From assembly GCF_030149515.1 (NCBI RefSeq), contig NZ_JASBRI010000022.1, positions 1 through 64,000 on the forward strand: a DNA stretch of 64,000 nt, read 5' to 3'. The translations under genes and the position numbers were made by a program. Below are positions 47,809 to 56,962 of the stretch, piece by piece. The DNA is from Maricaulis sp. (GTDB lineage Bacteria > Pseudomonadota > Alphaproteobacteria > Caulobacterales > Maricaulaceae). The notes below the pieces were generated by a model. It was not told the origin of the DNA. It saw only the letters and a list, made by a program, of their open reading frames with translations, and did not search any database. Within the stretch, counting starts at the first letter, position 1; each line of letters starts with the position of its first letter.

Positions 47809-48822
47809 GTGGCGAAGAAAACAACTCGACTGGAAGATCTGGCCAAGCGCGCCGGCGTGTCCGTCTCGACAGCCTCGCGCGCACTCAATGACAGCCCGTC
47901 CGTCAATATGCGCACCAAGCAGGCGATCTGGAAGCTGGCGCGCGAGATGGACTATCCCTTCCGCCGTCACATGCCGGCCGGCCCGATCGGCGCGAAGGCG
48001 ACCATCTCCATTGTCGTGCCCCACCCGCAGGGCCGGGGCGCTCGCCTGTCCGACCCCTTCTTTTTCGAACTCCTGGCGGGGGTCGGCGACGCCGCGCGCG
48101 AACGCGATTGCGATGTCCACATCTCCCATGTCGCCCCCGCATCCTATGAAGACCTGCAGATGGCCGTGACGACGCATCGCGCCGAAGGCGTCATCTTCGT
48201 CGGCCAGAGCACGCTGCACGGCGCCTTCAACAAGCTGGCGGAGACGGAAAAGCGCTTTGTGGTCTGGGGGGCGGAGCTGCCCGAACAGCGCTATTGCTCC
48301 ATCGGCAGTGACAATGTGCGCGGCGGCGAACGCGCCGCCCGCCACCTGGCCCGGCTCGGGCGCAACAAGATCGCCTTTCTGGGCCAGTCCGAAGCCCCCG
48401 AAGTGATGCAGCGCTATCGGGGCTATCGCGACGCGCTGGAGGCGGACGGCCTGACAGTCGACGACGACCTGGTCATTCCTTCGCATTTCGACATCGAGTC
48501 CGCGGAAGCCTCTGTCGATGCGCTCGTGAAGAACGGCGTTGCCTTCGACGGCATCGTGGCCGCAAGCGATGTTCTGGCCCTGGGGGCGATCCGCGCCCTC
48601 CAGCATGCCGGCCTGTCGGTGCCGGGCGACGTCTCCGTCGTCGGCTATGACAATATTTCCTTTTCCCGCTACTCCAACCCGTCCCTGTCCACCATCGACC
48701 AGGACATGGTGTCGGCGGGCCGCCTGATGCTGTCGAAACTGCTGGATTTCAGGGGCCCCCAGGCCCGCCGCTCGGAACGCCTGGCCACGGACCTCGTCGT
48801 GCGCGAAAGCTGCGGGGGATAG
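47809..48822 (+). CDS. LacI-family transcriptional regulator
   Basis: The 337-residue protein has an N-terminal helix-turn-helix (T-R-L-E-D-L-A-K-R-A-G-V-S-V-S-T-A-S-R-A-L), a hinge, and a periplasmic-binding-protein-like effector domain. It starts at GTG 47809 after AAGGGG. Its place in the middle of a maltodextrin locus, and the shared palindrome in four surrounding intergenic regions, make it the likely local repressor. The inducer may be maltose or maltodextrin; not shown by sequence. Confidence 0.92.
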   Translation: MAKKTTRLEDLAKRAGVSVSTASRALNDSPSVNMRTKQAIWKLAREMDYPFRRHMPAGPIGAKATISIVVPHPQGRGARLSDPFFFELLAGVGDAARERDCDVHISHVAPASYEDLQMAVTTHRAEGVIFVGQSTLHGAFNKLAETEKRFVVWGAELPEQRYCSIGSDNVRGGERAARHLARLGRNKIAFLGQSEAPEVMQRYRGYRDALEADGLTVDDDLVIPSHFDIESAEASVDALVKNGVAFDGIVAASDVLALGAIRALQHAGLSVPGDVSVVGYDNISFSRYSNPSLSTIDQDMVSAGRLMLSKLLDFRGPQARRSERLATDLVVRESCGG

Positions 48823-48838
48823 CCCAGAGCGGCACCCC

Positions 48839-50470
48839 TCAACCCCGTTTCGCGATCAGGCCGGCATAGGGCGGCAAGCCCTTGTCAGCCCCTGTAAGAT
48901 TGACCTGGTCGATCACGCGCCAGCCGGCAGGCAGGGTCCAGGCCTTCGCTTCAGGCGCGAGATTGAAGACGCACAACAGCGCTTCATCGCCACGGCCGCG
49001 CTCGAACACGAGGACTTCCGGATCTCCGCCCTCGCGCACCGCCATGTCGCCGGTACGCAGGACGGGATGCGCCTCGCGCAGGCGCACCAGGCGCCGGGCG
49101 TGGTTTAGCGTGGACTCGGGATCGTTCTCCTGGGCATCGACGGCCAGATCGAAATGCCGGGCGTCGACCGGGAGCCAGGGCTCGGCCGCGGAAAAACCGC
49201 CATGCGCCGCCGATCGTTTCCACGGGATCGGCGTGCGCGCGCCATCGCGCCCCAGCGTCTGCGGCCAGTTGGCGATGGCCTCGGGATCCTGCAGCCGCTC
49301 GAACGGGACCACGGCCTGGGGCAGGCCCAGTTCTTCGCCCTGATAGAGAATGACATTGCCGCGCATCGCCAGCAGCAGCAAAAGCGCCATATCGGCGAAA
49401 GGTTTGCGCATCTCCTCATCGGCCCAGCGCGAAACCGCCCGCGGCGCGTCGTGATTGGAAAAGGTCCAGGAGGGCCAGCCCGTGCGCTCGTCGTCGGGCC
49501 ACAGGGCAACCGCCTCGCGCACCAGATCTGCGCGCAACGCCTCGGCATAGAGATAGAGAAAGCCATAGGCCGAGTGCAGCCGCGCGGGCGGCCGGGTGTA
49601 GACCTTCATCTCGTCCTGCGCCTGTTCGCCACCGACTTCAGCGACCAGGAACCGGCCCTCATAACTGTCGGTCAGCGCCCGTATTCGCTCCAGAAACGCC
49701 GGAATGTCGGCATGTGACTGGTTGTAGTAGTGGTGCTGGAAATCGAAGGGCCGGGTGCGCCGGCCGACCCCGTCCCGGACCGGCGGATTATCCGTCAGGG
49801 CCGGGTCGTGCATCATGAAATTGACAGCATCGAGCCGCATCCCGTCGACCCCGCGGTCGAACCAGAAGCGGACCGTATCCAGCAGCGCCTCCTGGACCTC
49901 GCCGTTGTGGACATTCAGCTGGGGCTGGGACGGCAGGAAATTGTGCATGTAGTACTGACCGCGGCGCGCATCCCAGGTCCAGGCCGGACCGGTGAACACG
50001 GACTGCCAGTTGGATGGCGGCGATCCATCCGGCTTGGCATCCGCCCAGACATACCAGTCCGCCTTGGCGTTGGACCGGCTCGACCGGCTTTCGAGAAACC
50101 AGGCATGCTCGTCGGAGGTGTGGGCATAGACCTGGTCGATCAGCACTTTCAGCCCCAGCGCATGGGCCCTGTCCATGAGTGCGTCGAAATCCTCCAGCGT
50201 GCCGAAAATGGGGTCGACGCCGCGATAGTCCGACACGTCATAACCGAAGTCGCGCATGGGAGAGGTGAAGAAGGGCGACAGCCAGATCGCATCCACACCC
50301 AGCGAAGCGACGTAGTCGAGCCGGGCAGTAATACCGGGCAGATCGCCGATACCGTCGCCATTGGAGTCGAAGAAGCTGCGCGGATAGATCTGGTAGATCA
50401 CCGCACCGCGCCACCATTCCCCGTCACGCCCGGTCGTCGATACGCGTTCAGACTGCGCCGTCAGATCCAC
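48839..50470 (-). CDS. Alpha-glucosidase (GH13, AglA-like)
   Basis: The 543-residue protein has no signal peptide, so it is cytoplasmic. The barrel carries nucleophile Asp in D-G-M-R-L-D-A-V-N-F, acid/base Glu in F-L-V-A-E-V-G-G-E and the third Asp in F-S-N-H-D-A-P. The opening W-W-R-G-A-V-I-Y-Q-I-Y-P-R-S-F and the length fit the alpha-1,4-glucosidase GH13_23 group. It would finish maltose and maltodextrin breakdown after MFS import. GTG 50470 is chosen because GGGAGGG lies 4 bp before it; the longer frame to 50509 would cover the operators. Confidence 0.92.
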   Translation of the reverse strand: MDLTAQSERVSTTGRDGEWWRGAVIYQIYPRSFFDSNGDGIGDLPGITARLDYVASLGVDAIWLSPFFTSPMRDFGYDVSDYRGVDPIFGTLEDFDALMDRAHALGLKVLIDQVYAHTSDEHAWFLESRSSRSNAKADWYVWADAKPDGSPPSNWQSVFTGPAWTWDARRGQYYMHNFLPSQPQLNVHNGEVQEALLDTVRFWFDRGVDGMRLDAVNFMMHDPALTDNPPVRDGVGRRTRPFDFQHHYYNQSHADIPAFLERIRALTDSYEGRFLVAEVGGEQAQDEMKVYTRPPARLHSAYGFLYLYAEALRADLVREAVALWPDDERTGWPSWTFSNHDAPRAVSRWADEEMRKPFADMALLLLLAMRGNVILYQGEELGLPQAVVPFERLQDPEAIANWPQTLGRDGARTPIPWKRSAAHGGFSAAEPWLPVDARHFDLAVDAQENDPESTLNHARRLVRLREAHPVLRTGDMAVREGGDPEVLVFERGRGDEALLCVFNLAPEAKAWTLPAGWRVIDQVNLTGADKGLPPYAGLIAKRG

Positions 50471-50509
50471 ACTGCCCTCCCTGGACCTTTCGCGAATTAT
50501 GCGAGCCAC

Positions 50510-50523
50510 CGCAATTACTTGCG
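50510..50523. promoter_or_regulatory. Predicted LacI-family operator C1
   Basis: CGCAATTACTTGCG, extended to a 16-bp CCGCAA-TTAC-TTGCGG repeat at 50509-50524, is symmetric in its arms. It lies 39 bp before the GTG of the alpha-glucosidase. Confidence 0.55.
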
Positions 50524-50544
50524 GAGATTATCCGATTTATGTTT

Positions 50545-50558
50545 TGCAAAATTTTGCA
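50545..50558. promoter_or_regulatory. Predicted LacI-family operator C2
   Basis: TGCAAAATTTTGCA is a perfect 14-bp palindrome, the best match to the island consensus. Its centre is 35 bp from that of C1. Confidence 0.7.
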
Positions 50559-50770
50559 GCGGCATCGCAATTTTGTCAATTCCAAGTGAGCCGGAGTTTT
50601 GGCGCTATTGCAAGCCATTTCACGCAGCATCAAAAGTGTTACATTCACGCATCAGCTGAAGAGAACATGACAAAAGCGCAAACTTGCCAGTTGCTCGCAT
50701 CTCATATTTTCATTAATTTGCATTCAGGAGGCAGGCGGCGTGAGATCGTCATGCCCGGAGGGAGGAAGTC

Positions 50771-53548
50771 ATGAAACACCACACCACGTTCCGTCGTGGC
50801 TGGCTGATGTCCAGCGCGGCGTCCACGCTCACCCTGGCACTGGCCCTGTCCGGCGCCGCGTCTGCCCAGGACGAGGCCGAAACGGACGATACGGAAGTCA
50901 TCACCGTCACCGGTTTCCGGTCCGCGATCGAAAGCGCCATCGAGACCAAGCGCGAATCCACGTCGATCGTCGAAGCCATTTCCGCCGAAGACATCGGCAA
51001 GCTGCCGGACAACTCGATCGCCGAATCTCTGGCCCGCCTGCCGGGTCTGGCCGCCCAGCGGCTGCGCGGCCGCGCCCAGGTCATCTCGGTCCGCGGCCTC
51101 GGCCCGGACTTCACCACCGCGCTGCTGAACGGCCGCGAACAGGTGACCGCCGGCGACAATCGTGGTGTCGAGTTCGACCAGTATCCGTCCGAACTTCTCA
51201 GCTCGGTCGTCGTCTACAAGACGCCGGACGCCCAGCTCACGGCCCAGGGCCTCGCGGGCACCGCCGACCTGCGCACCGTCCGCCCGCTCGCGCATGACGA
51301 GCAGACCGTGTCCCTGTCCGCCCGCTACGAGTGGAACGAGTATGGCGCGCTGAATGCGGGTTCGCCGGACAGCGGCCATCGCCTGACCGGCTTCTATATC
51401 GACCAGTTCGCCGATGACACGATCGGCCTGGCGCTGGGCTTTGCGCAACAGTCCTCGCCGACCCAGGCAGAGCGCTGGGATGCCTGGGGCTATCCGACGA
51501 CGGGCGGCGGGGAAGCCGTTATCGGCGGCGCCAAGCCCTATGTCGCATCCAACGAGCTGGAGCGGATCGGCCTGGTCGGCACGCTGGAGTTCGAACCGAA
51601 CGCCCAGCACCACACCACGATCGATGCCTTCTACTCGCACTTCGAGGACAACGGCATCCTGCGCGGCATCGAATTCCCGCTGGCCTGGTCGGCCGCCTCG
51701 CTGCAGCCGGGCTACACGATCGAAGACGGGCTGGTGACGCAGGGCACGTTCGACGGCGTTATCGGCGTCATGCGCAACGACATCCGCACGCGCGAAGCCG
51801 ACATCTACTCCTTCGGCATCAACCACCAGTTCCACATCAACGACCTGTGGACCGTGGAGGCCGATCTCAGCTACTCCTCGGTCGAGCGCACCGACCAGGA
51901 TCTGGAAACCTATTCCGGTGTTGCCAATGTTTACGGCTACGGCACGCCCGACACGCTGGGCTTTGCCCTTGACGGTCAAACCTTCATCTTCAGCCCGTCG
52001 GTAAATTACGCCGATCCCGGCCAGGTCGTTCTGACCAGCCCGCAAGGCTGGGGCTCCGACCCGACCGGCGTTCACACCGGCGGCCAGGTCGGCTTCCGCA
52101 AGCTGCCGCAGACGGAAGACGAGCTGACGGCCTTCCGCCTCAGCGCCGAACGCGATTTCACCGATTCCTGGATCTCCTCCATCGAGGGCGGTCTCTACTA
52201 CTCGGAACGCGACAAGTCGAAGGATTCCATCGAGCACTTCCTCTTCCTCAGCGATCCGTCGGCCACGCACATGGCGATCCCCAGCCAGTATGTGCTGGAA
52301 CCGACCCAGCTCGGCTTCCTGGGCATTCCCGGCATGGTCAGCTACGATCCGGCCGCCCTGGTCAATGCCGGCATCTACGATCTGGTGGCCCTGGACCATG
52401 GCGACGTGACCGCCAAGCGCTGGTCGGTGAACGAGACCGTGCTGACGGCCTATGTCCAGGCCAATGTGAACAGCCGGATCGGCGACGTGCCCGTGCGCGG
52501 CAATTTCGGCGTGCAGGTTGTCTCCACCGACCAGTCCTCGACCGGTCCGGTGAGCATCGGCAATGTGCAGCTGGGAACCTACACGGACGGCGACGAGTAC
52601 ACTGAAGTCCTGCCCAGCGCGAACTTCTCCTTCGAAATCGCCGAAAACACCTTCCTCCGCCTTGGCGCGGCGCGCACCATGATGCGCGCCCGCATGGACG
52701 AGCTGCGCGCTTCGCAGCAGGGAGGCGTCAACACCGCAGTCTGCACGGCCGCGGGTCTCGTCGGCTACGATCTCGAAGCCGGCCGGGTCTGCCTGGGCAC
52801 CGGCGGGGGCAATCCGCGCCTTCAGCCCTACATGGCCAACTCCTTCGACGTGTCGCTCGAACACTACTTCGCCGACGGCGGCGGCTATGTCTCGCTGGCA
52901 GCCTTCCACAAGGACATCGACCAGTGGGTCGATGGTTCCACGACCGTGGCCGTGGACTGGGGCCAGACGGGCGTTGCGGCGCTTGAAGACCTCTACGGTG
53001 CCGGCTATGCGGCGGCCAATCCCGACGCCCTGATCGGCACCTCTTCGGGTCCGACGAATTCCGATGGCGGCTGGCTGCAGGGCATCGAATTCGCCTTCAA
53101 CCTGCCAGGCGAAACCATCGCTCCGGCGCTGGAAGGCTTCGGCATGCTGGCCAGCTATTCCTACACGGACAGCGAGATCGAACCGCAGCCGGGCAATATC
53201 ATCTCCATCCCGGGCCTGTCCGAACGCGTCGGCAATGTCACGCTCTATTACGAGAATGGCGGGTTCGAAGCGCGTGTCTCAAATCGCTGGCGGTCCGAAT
53301 TCCTGGGTGAAGTCACCGGCTTCGGTGCCGGCCGCGAATTCCGCGACGTGTTTGCGGAATCGGTGGTCGACGCCCAGATCGGCTATGAATTCGCCGGCGG
53401 CCGCTTCGACGGTGTGTCTGTCTACCTGCAGGGCAACAACCTCACAGACGAGGAATTCGTCACGGGCAACAGCGACGATCCGCGTCAGGTGAAGGACTTC
53501 CAGCAGTACGGCTCCACCTATCTCTTCGGGATCAGCTGGCGCCGCTAG
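50771..53548 (+). CDS. TonB-dependent receptor (maltodextrin type, MalA-like)
   Basis: The 925-residue outer-membrane protein has a signal peptide (cut after A-S-A-Q). The plug domain has E-V-I-T-V-T-G as the TonB-box-like start and L-P-D-N-S-I-A-E-S-L-A-R-L-P-G. A 22-strand barrel follows, ending in the aromatic strand Y-L-F-G-I-S-W-R-R. Position beside GH13, GH97 and MFS genes points to maltodextrin as substrate, as for Caulobacter MalA. GGAGGGAGGAAG precedes the ATG. A strong terminator follows, so it is expressed alone. Confidence 0.93.
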   Translation: MKHHTTFRRGWLMSSAASTLTLALALSGAASAQDEAETDDTEVITVTGFRSAIESAIETKRESTSIVEAISAEDIGKLPDNSIAESLARLPGLAAQRLRGRAQVISVRGLGPDFTTALLNGREQVTAGDNRGVEFDQYPSELLSSVVVYKTPDAQLTAQGLAGTADLRTVRPLAHDEQTVSLSARYEWNEYGALNAGSPDSGHRLTGFYIDQFADDTIGLALGFAQQSSPTQAERWDAWGYPTTGGGEAVIGGAKPYVASNELERIGLVGTLEFEPNAQHHTTIDAFYSHFEDNGILRGIEFPLAWSAASLQPGYTIEDGLVTQGTFDGVIGVMRNDIRTREADIYSFGINHQFHINDLWTVEADLSYSSVERTDQDLETYSGVANVYGYGTPDTLGFALDGQTFIFSPSVNYADPGQVVLTSPQGWGSDPTGVHTGGQVGFRKLPQTEDELTAFRLSAERDFTDSWISSIEGGLYYSERDKSKDSIEHFLFLSDPSATHMAIPSQYVLEPTQLGFLGIPGMVSYDPAALVNAGIYDLVALDHGDVTAKRWSVNETVLTAYVQANVNSRIGDVPVRGNFGVQVVSTDQSSTGPVSIGNVQLGTYTDGDEYTEVLPSANFSFEIAENTFLRLGAARTMMRARMDELRASQQGGVNTAVCTAAGLVGYDLEAGRVCLGTGGGNPRLQPYMANSFDVSLEHYFADGGGYVSLAAFHKDIDQWVDGSTTVAVDWGQTGVAALEDLYGAGYAAANPDALIGTSSGPTNSDGGWLQGIEFAFNLPGETIAPALEGFGMLASYSYTDSEIEPQPGNIISIPGLSERVGNVTLYYENGGFEARVSNRWRSEFLGEVTGFGAGREFRDVFAESVVDAQIGYEFAGGRFDGVSVYLQGNNLTDEEFVTGNSDDPRQVKDFQQYGSTYLFGISWRR

Positions 53549-53579
53549 TCCGCCCGTTTCTACCCCGAGTGTGCGACTA

Positions 53580-53612
53580 CCCCTGCCGGTTCTCCGGCAG
53601 GGGTTTTCTTTT
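53580..53612 (+). terminator. Rho-independent terminator after TonB receptor
   Basis: CCCCTGCCGG and CCGGCAGGGG form a perfect 10-bp stem with loop TTCT, followed by TTTTCTTTT. It starts 31 bp after the receptor stop. Confidence 0.95.
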
Positions 53613-53687
53613 CCCGCACAACACAGGCCGATTGACGCCGGAACTCTCAAACGCAAGCCTTCCGGTTCATTTCCGAGGTAGACCGCC

Positions 53688-55202
53688 ATGACATCGAAAC
53701 GGATCCGCAATGTCGTGATCGTGGGCGGCGGGACAGCCGGCTGGATGGCCGCCGCCGCGCTGACCAGGTTTCTGGGCGGCACCGTGCGCACCCGCCTGGT
53801 CGAGTCCGAACAGATCGGGACGGTCGGAGTCGGCGAGGCGACGATCCCGCAGATTCATCACCTCAATGCCGCCCTGGACATCCAGGAACGCGATTTCATG
53901 GCGGCCACCGGCGGCACGTTCAAACTCGGGATCGAGTTCGTCGACTGGAACCGGATCGGCGATTCCTACCTGCACAGTTTCGGGACGATCGGCTACGATC
54001 TCGGCCGGATCCCCTTTCATCATCACTGGCTGCGCGCCCGCACCCTTGGCGAACCCCACTCGCTCTGGCGCTACTGCCTCAACGCGGCGGCCGCCCGGGA
54101 CAACCGCTTCGCCCCCGTGGAACGCATCGGCACGTCGCCCATGCGCGGCACGGTCTATGCCTATCATTTCGACGCCTCGCGCTATGCCACCTTCCTGCGC
54201 GCCTACGCCGAGACGCGGGGCACCGAACGGCTGGAAGGACGGATCGTCGGTTGCCGGCAGAACCCGGAAACCGGCTTCGTCGAAGCCGTGTCTCTGGAGG
54301 ACGGCCGCACGGTCGAGGGCGAACTCTTCATCGACTGCTCGGGCTTTCGCGGCCTGCTGATAGAAGGCGCCTTGCAGACCGGTTACGAGGACTGGACCCA
54401 CTGGCTGCCCTGCGACCGGGCCATCCCCGTACCCAGCGCGAACACGGCCGCGCCGGTACGTCCCTTCACCCAGGCGATCGCCCGGACCGCGGGCTGGCAA
54501 TGGCGCATTCCCCTGCAGCACCGCACGGGCAATGGCCACGTCTTTTCAAGCGCCCATATGACCGAGCAGGATGCCATGGACCTGCTGCTGGCCAATCTGG
54601 AAGGCGAGGCGCTAGCGGATCCGCGCACCATTCGCTTCACGACCGGCCGCCGCAAGGCCTTCTGGAACAGAAATGTCGTCGCCCTCGGTCTTGCCGGCGG
54701 TTTCCTGGAACCGCTGGAATCGACCTCGATCCACCTCATCCAGTCCGGTGTGAGCCGGCTGATCAACCATTTCCCCGACGGCGATTTCAGCCCGGCCGAC
54801 CGCGACGAATACAATCGCCAGATGACGCTCGAGTTCGAGCGCGTACGCGACTTTATCATCCTGCACTATCACGCCAATTCGCGGACCGACTCGGACTTCT
54901 GGCAGGATTGCCGCGCCATGCCGGTTCCCGACACGCTGACCGCCAAGCTGGATCTGTTCCGCGCAAACGGGCGGCTTTACACCCGTGAGGAGGACTTGTT
55001 CGCCGATACCAACTGGCTCCAGGTGATGATCGGCCAGGGGATCGAACCGGGAGGATACCACCCGATGGCGGACACGCTGGAACCGGCCCGGCTCGCCGAA
55101 TTCCTTGGCCATGTCCGCACCCTGGTCGACGGTGCCGCCAGGCAGATGCCGGCCCATGCGGACTTTGTCCGCCAGCACTGCCCGGCCCCTGCGCCTGGCT
55201 AG
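53688..55202 (+). CDS. Flavin-dependent tryptophan halogenase family protein (copy 1)
   Basis: The 504-residue protein has the FAD motif G-G-G-T-A-G-W (13-19), a Lys at residue 79 in T-F-K-L-G-I-E-F-V-D-W that matches the essential halogenase Lys, and W-Q-W-R-I-P near 268-273. These are the hallmarks of halogenases that make hypohalous acid. Many homologues near TonB receptors in this clade have no known substrate. It follows the receptor after a terminator. The stop interlocks with copy 2 in CTAG. Confidence 0.9.
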   Translation: MTSKRIRNVVIVGGGTAGWMAAAALTRFLGGTVRTRLVESEQIGTVGVGEATIPQIHHLNAALDIQERDFMAATGGTFKLGIEFVDWNRIGDSYLHSFGTIGYDLGRIPFHHHWLRARTLGEPHSLWRYCLNAAAARDNRFAPVERIGTSPMRGTVYAYHFDASRYATFLRAYAETRGTERLEGRIVGCRQNPETGFVEAVSLEDGRTVEGELFIDCSGFRGLLIEGALQTGYEDWTHWLPCDRAIPVPSANTAAPVRPFTQAIARTAGWQWRIPLQHRTGNGHVFSSAHMTEQDAMDLLLANLEGEALADPRTIRFTTGRRKAFWNRNVVALGLAGGFLEPLESTSIHLIQSGVSRLINHFPDGDFSPADRDEYNRQMTLEFERVRDFIILHYHANSRTDSDFWQDCRAMPVPDTLTAKLDLFRANGRLYTREEDLFADTNWLQVMIGQGIEPGGYHPMADTLEPARLAEFLGHVRTLVDGAARQMPAHADFVRQHCPAPAPG

Positions 55203-56701
55203 GCGGGCGCCTTGCAGAACCGGTCGATATACGCCTGGTGGGACGGCACCGGCGGCAGGGCCTCGGCCATTGCCTGCCGGATGTGGGCCAGCCGCCCCTT
55301 CCAGTCGGTATCGCGCAGATCGGCCAGCGGATCGCCCCCGTCCGGTATGATGTCCTGGCCGAAATAGACCGCCAGCCAGCTGGGATTGAGGAAGAGTTCC
55401 GGCCCCGGCGACACCAGACGCCCGGTCGCACGGAAATGCGCCAGGCGATAGGCCAGGCTCTCGGGTATGTCCATTGAGGCCGTATGACGCCAGAGCTCGC
55501 CGTCGGTGCGGGTGGTGGCGTGATAATGCAGCACGAGGAAGTCGCGGATACGCTCGTACTCCTCCACGCTCAGGCGATTGAACTCCTCGGCATTAAGCCG
55601 GTTTCCGCCTTTGTCGGGAAACAGCGCGAGAAAGCGCGTGATCGCGGTCTGGATGAGATGAAGACTGGTCGACTCCAGCGGCTCCATGAAGCCGGCCGCC
55701 AGGCCGATAGCGACGACATTTCTGTTCCAGAAGGCCTTGCGGCGCCCGGTCGTGAAGCGCAGGAAACGCGGATCGGCGAGCGGCTTGCCGTCGAGATGCT
55801 TCAGCAGGGTATCGGCCGCCTCCTCGTCGGCGATATGGGCGCTGCAATAGACATACCCATTGCCCGTGCGGTGCTGCAGGGGAATGCGCCATTGCCAGCC
55901 GGCATCGCGCGCCGCCGATCGTGTGTAGGGCGTGAAGTCCCCGCCGCTCTCGCACGGCACCGCCACCGCCCGGTCACAAGGCAGCCAATGCGTCCAGTCC
56001 TCGTAACCGGTTTTCAACGTCTGCTCGATCAGAAGGCCGTAAAACCCCGTGCAGTCGATGAAGAAGTCCGCCCGGATCCTGCGTCCGTCCTCCAGGACCA
56101 GCTCACGGACATCGCCGCTTTCGCCATCCTGCCCGACATCGACCACCTTGCCTTCGGTCCGCACGACGCCGCGCTCCTCGGCATAGCGGCGCAGGAATTG
56201 GCCATAGAGAATGGTGTCGAAATGATAGGCGTAGTCGAAGGTCGACTGCACCAGGCGCAGGTCTCTCGACGGCGGCGAAAACCGGTTCAGCCGGGCGATC
56301 TGCCAGGCCATCGAATAGTCTTCGAACGGGGTCTCGTCGCCCGCCCGGCGTGCCTTGAGCCAGTATTGATGAAGCGGCACACGGTCGAATTCCCGGCCGA
56401 ACATGCCGAAGGGATGAAAATAGCGGCGACCCTTTGCGCTCCAGTCGAGAAACTCGATCCCCAGTTTGAACGATCCGTTCGTGGCCCGCACGAACGTGTT
56501 TTCGTCTATGCCCAGAGACTGATTGAACAGCTTGATCGGCGGGATGGTTGCCTCGCCCACCCCCACAACACCGATCTGCTCGGATTCGACAACATCGATA
56601 CGGATCCGGCCCTGTGTGGCATTGACGATGGCCGCGGCCGCCATCCAGCCGGCCGAACCGCCGCCGACGATGGCGATCGACCGGACGGGTTCGGCGTTCA
56701 T
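55199..56701 (-). CDS. Flavin-dependent tryptophan halogenase family protein (copy 2)
   Basis: The 500-residue paralogue of the preceding gene keeps G-G-G-S-A-G-W (13-19), Lys79 in S-F-K-L-G-I-E-F-L-D-W and W-Q-W-R-I-P-L-Q-H-R-T-G-N-G. The two proteins align over their whole length, so they probably arose by duplication, although they are now in opposite orientation. No flavin reductase gene is adjacent. It is divergent from the GH13 gene at 56963, with operator D between. Confidence 0.9.
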   Translation of the reverse strand: MNAEPVRSIAIVGGGSAGWMAAAAIVNATQGRIRIDVVESEQIGVVGVGEATIPPIKLFNQSLGIDENTFVRATNGSFKLGIEFLDWSAKGRRYFHPFGMFGREFDRVPLHQYWLKARRAGDETPFEDYSMAWQIARLNRFSPPSRDLRLVQSTFDYAYHFDTILYGQFLRRYAEERGVVRTEGKVVDVGQDGESGDVRELVLEDGRRIRADFFIDCTGFYGLLIEQTLKTGYEDWTHWLPCDRAVAVPCESGGDFTPYTRSAARDAGWQWRIPLQHRTGNGYVYCSAHIADEEAADTLLKHLDGKPLADPRFLRFTTGRRKAFWNRNVVAIGLAAGFMEPLESTSLHLIQTAITRFLALFPDKGGNRLNAEEFNRLSVEEYERIRDFLVLHYHATTRTDGELWRHTASMDIPESLAYRLAHFRATGRLVSPGPELFLNPSWLAVYFGQDIIPDGGDPLADLRDTDWKGRLAHIRQAMAEALPPVPSHQAYIDRFCKAPA

Positions 56702-56855
56702 CGCGCCGCCCCCGCCGGTGGCGCTTCACCACTTGGAACCGCTTCCATCATCGCCCCCCTCTAGTCGCCCAATAGATAAACAAGAATGCGCAATATGACC
56801 AAGCGCCAATGACAAAGCCGCTGAAACTACTGCCGGAAACACCCTGAATCTGGTC

Positions 56856-56869
56856 TGCAAATTTATGCA
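56856..56869. promoter_or_regulatory. Predicted LacI-family operator D
   Basis: TGCAAATTTATGCA lies in the 261-bp region between halogenase copy 2 and the GH13 gene, 93 bp before the latter. It could place both in the maltodextrin regulon. Confidence 0.6.
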
Positions 56870-56962
56870 AATAAATGGATATCCGCTCGACCGCCGAACG
56901 AATGTCCGCCATAGTCGATACCAGAAAAGTCAGGCAAAAGACTGTCCCGGGAGGAGTTTCAC

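Larger units (their letters stand above)
50471..50770. other. Divergent GH13 / TonB receptor regulatory region
   Basis: This 300-bp region is clearly richer in A/T than its flanks and holds the two best operator palindromes. A degenerate third, TCGCAATTTTGTCA, lies at 50565-50578. It should contain both promoters. A 35-codon frame from ATG 50667 ends in ATGA overlapping the receptor start. Confidence 0.5.

Noticed and set aside
50565..50578. A sixth operator-like word, TCGCAATTTTGTCA.
   Set aside because: The arms are not complementary enough to count as an independent site; at most an auxiliary half-site.
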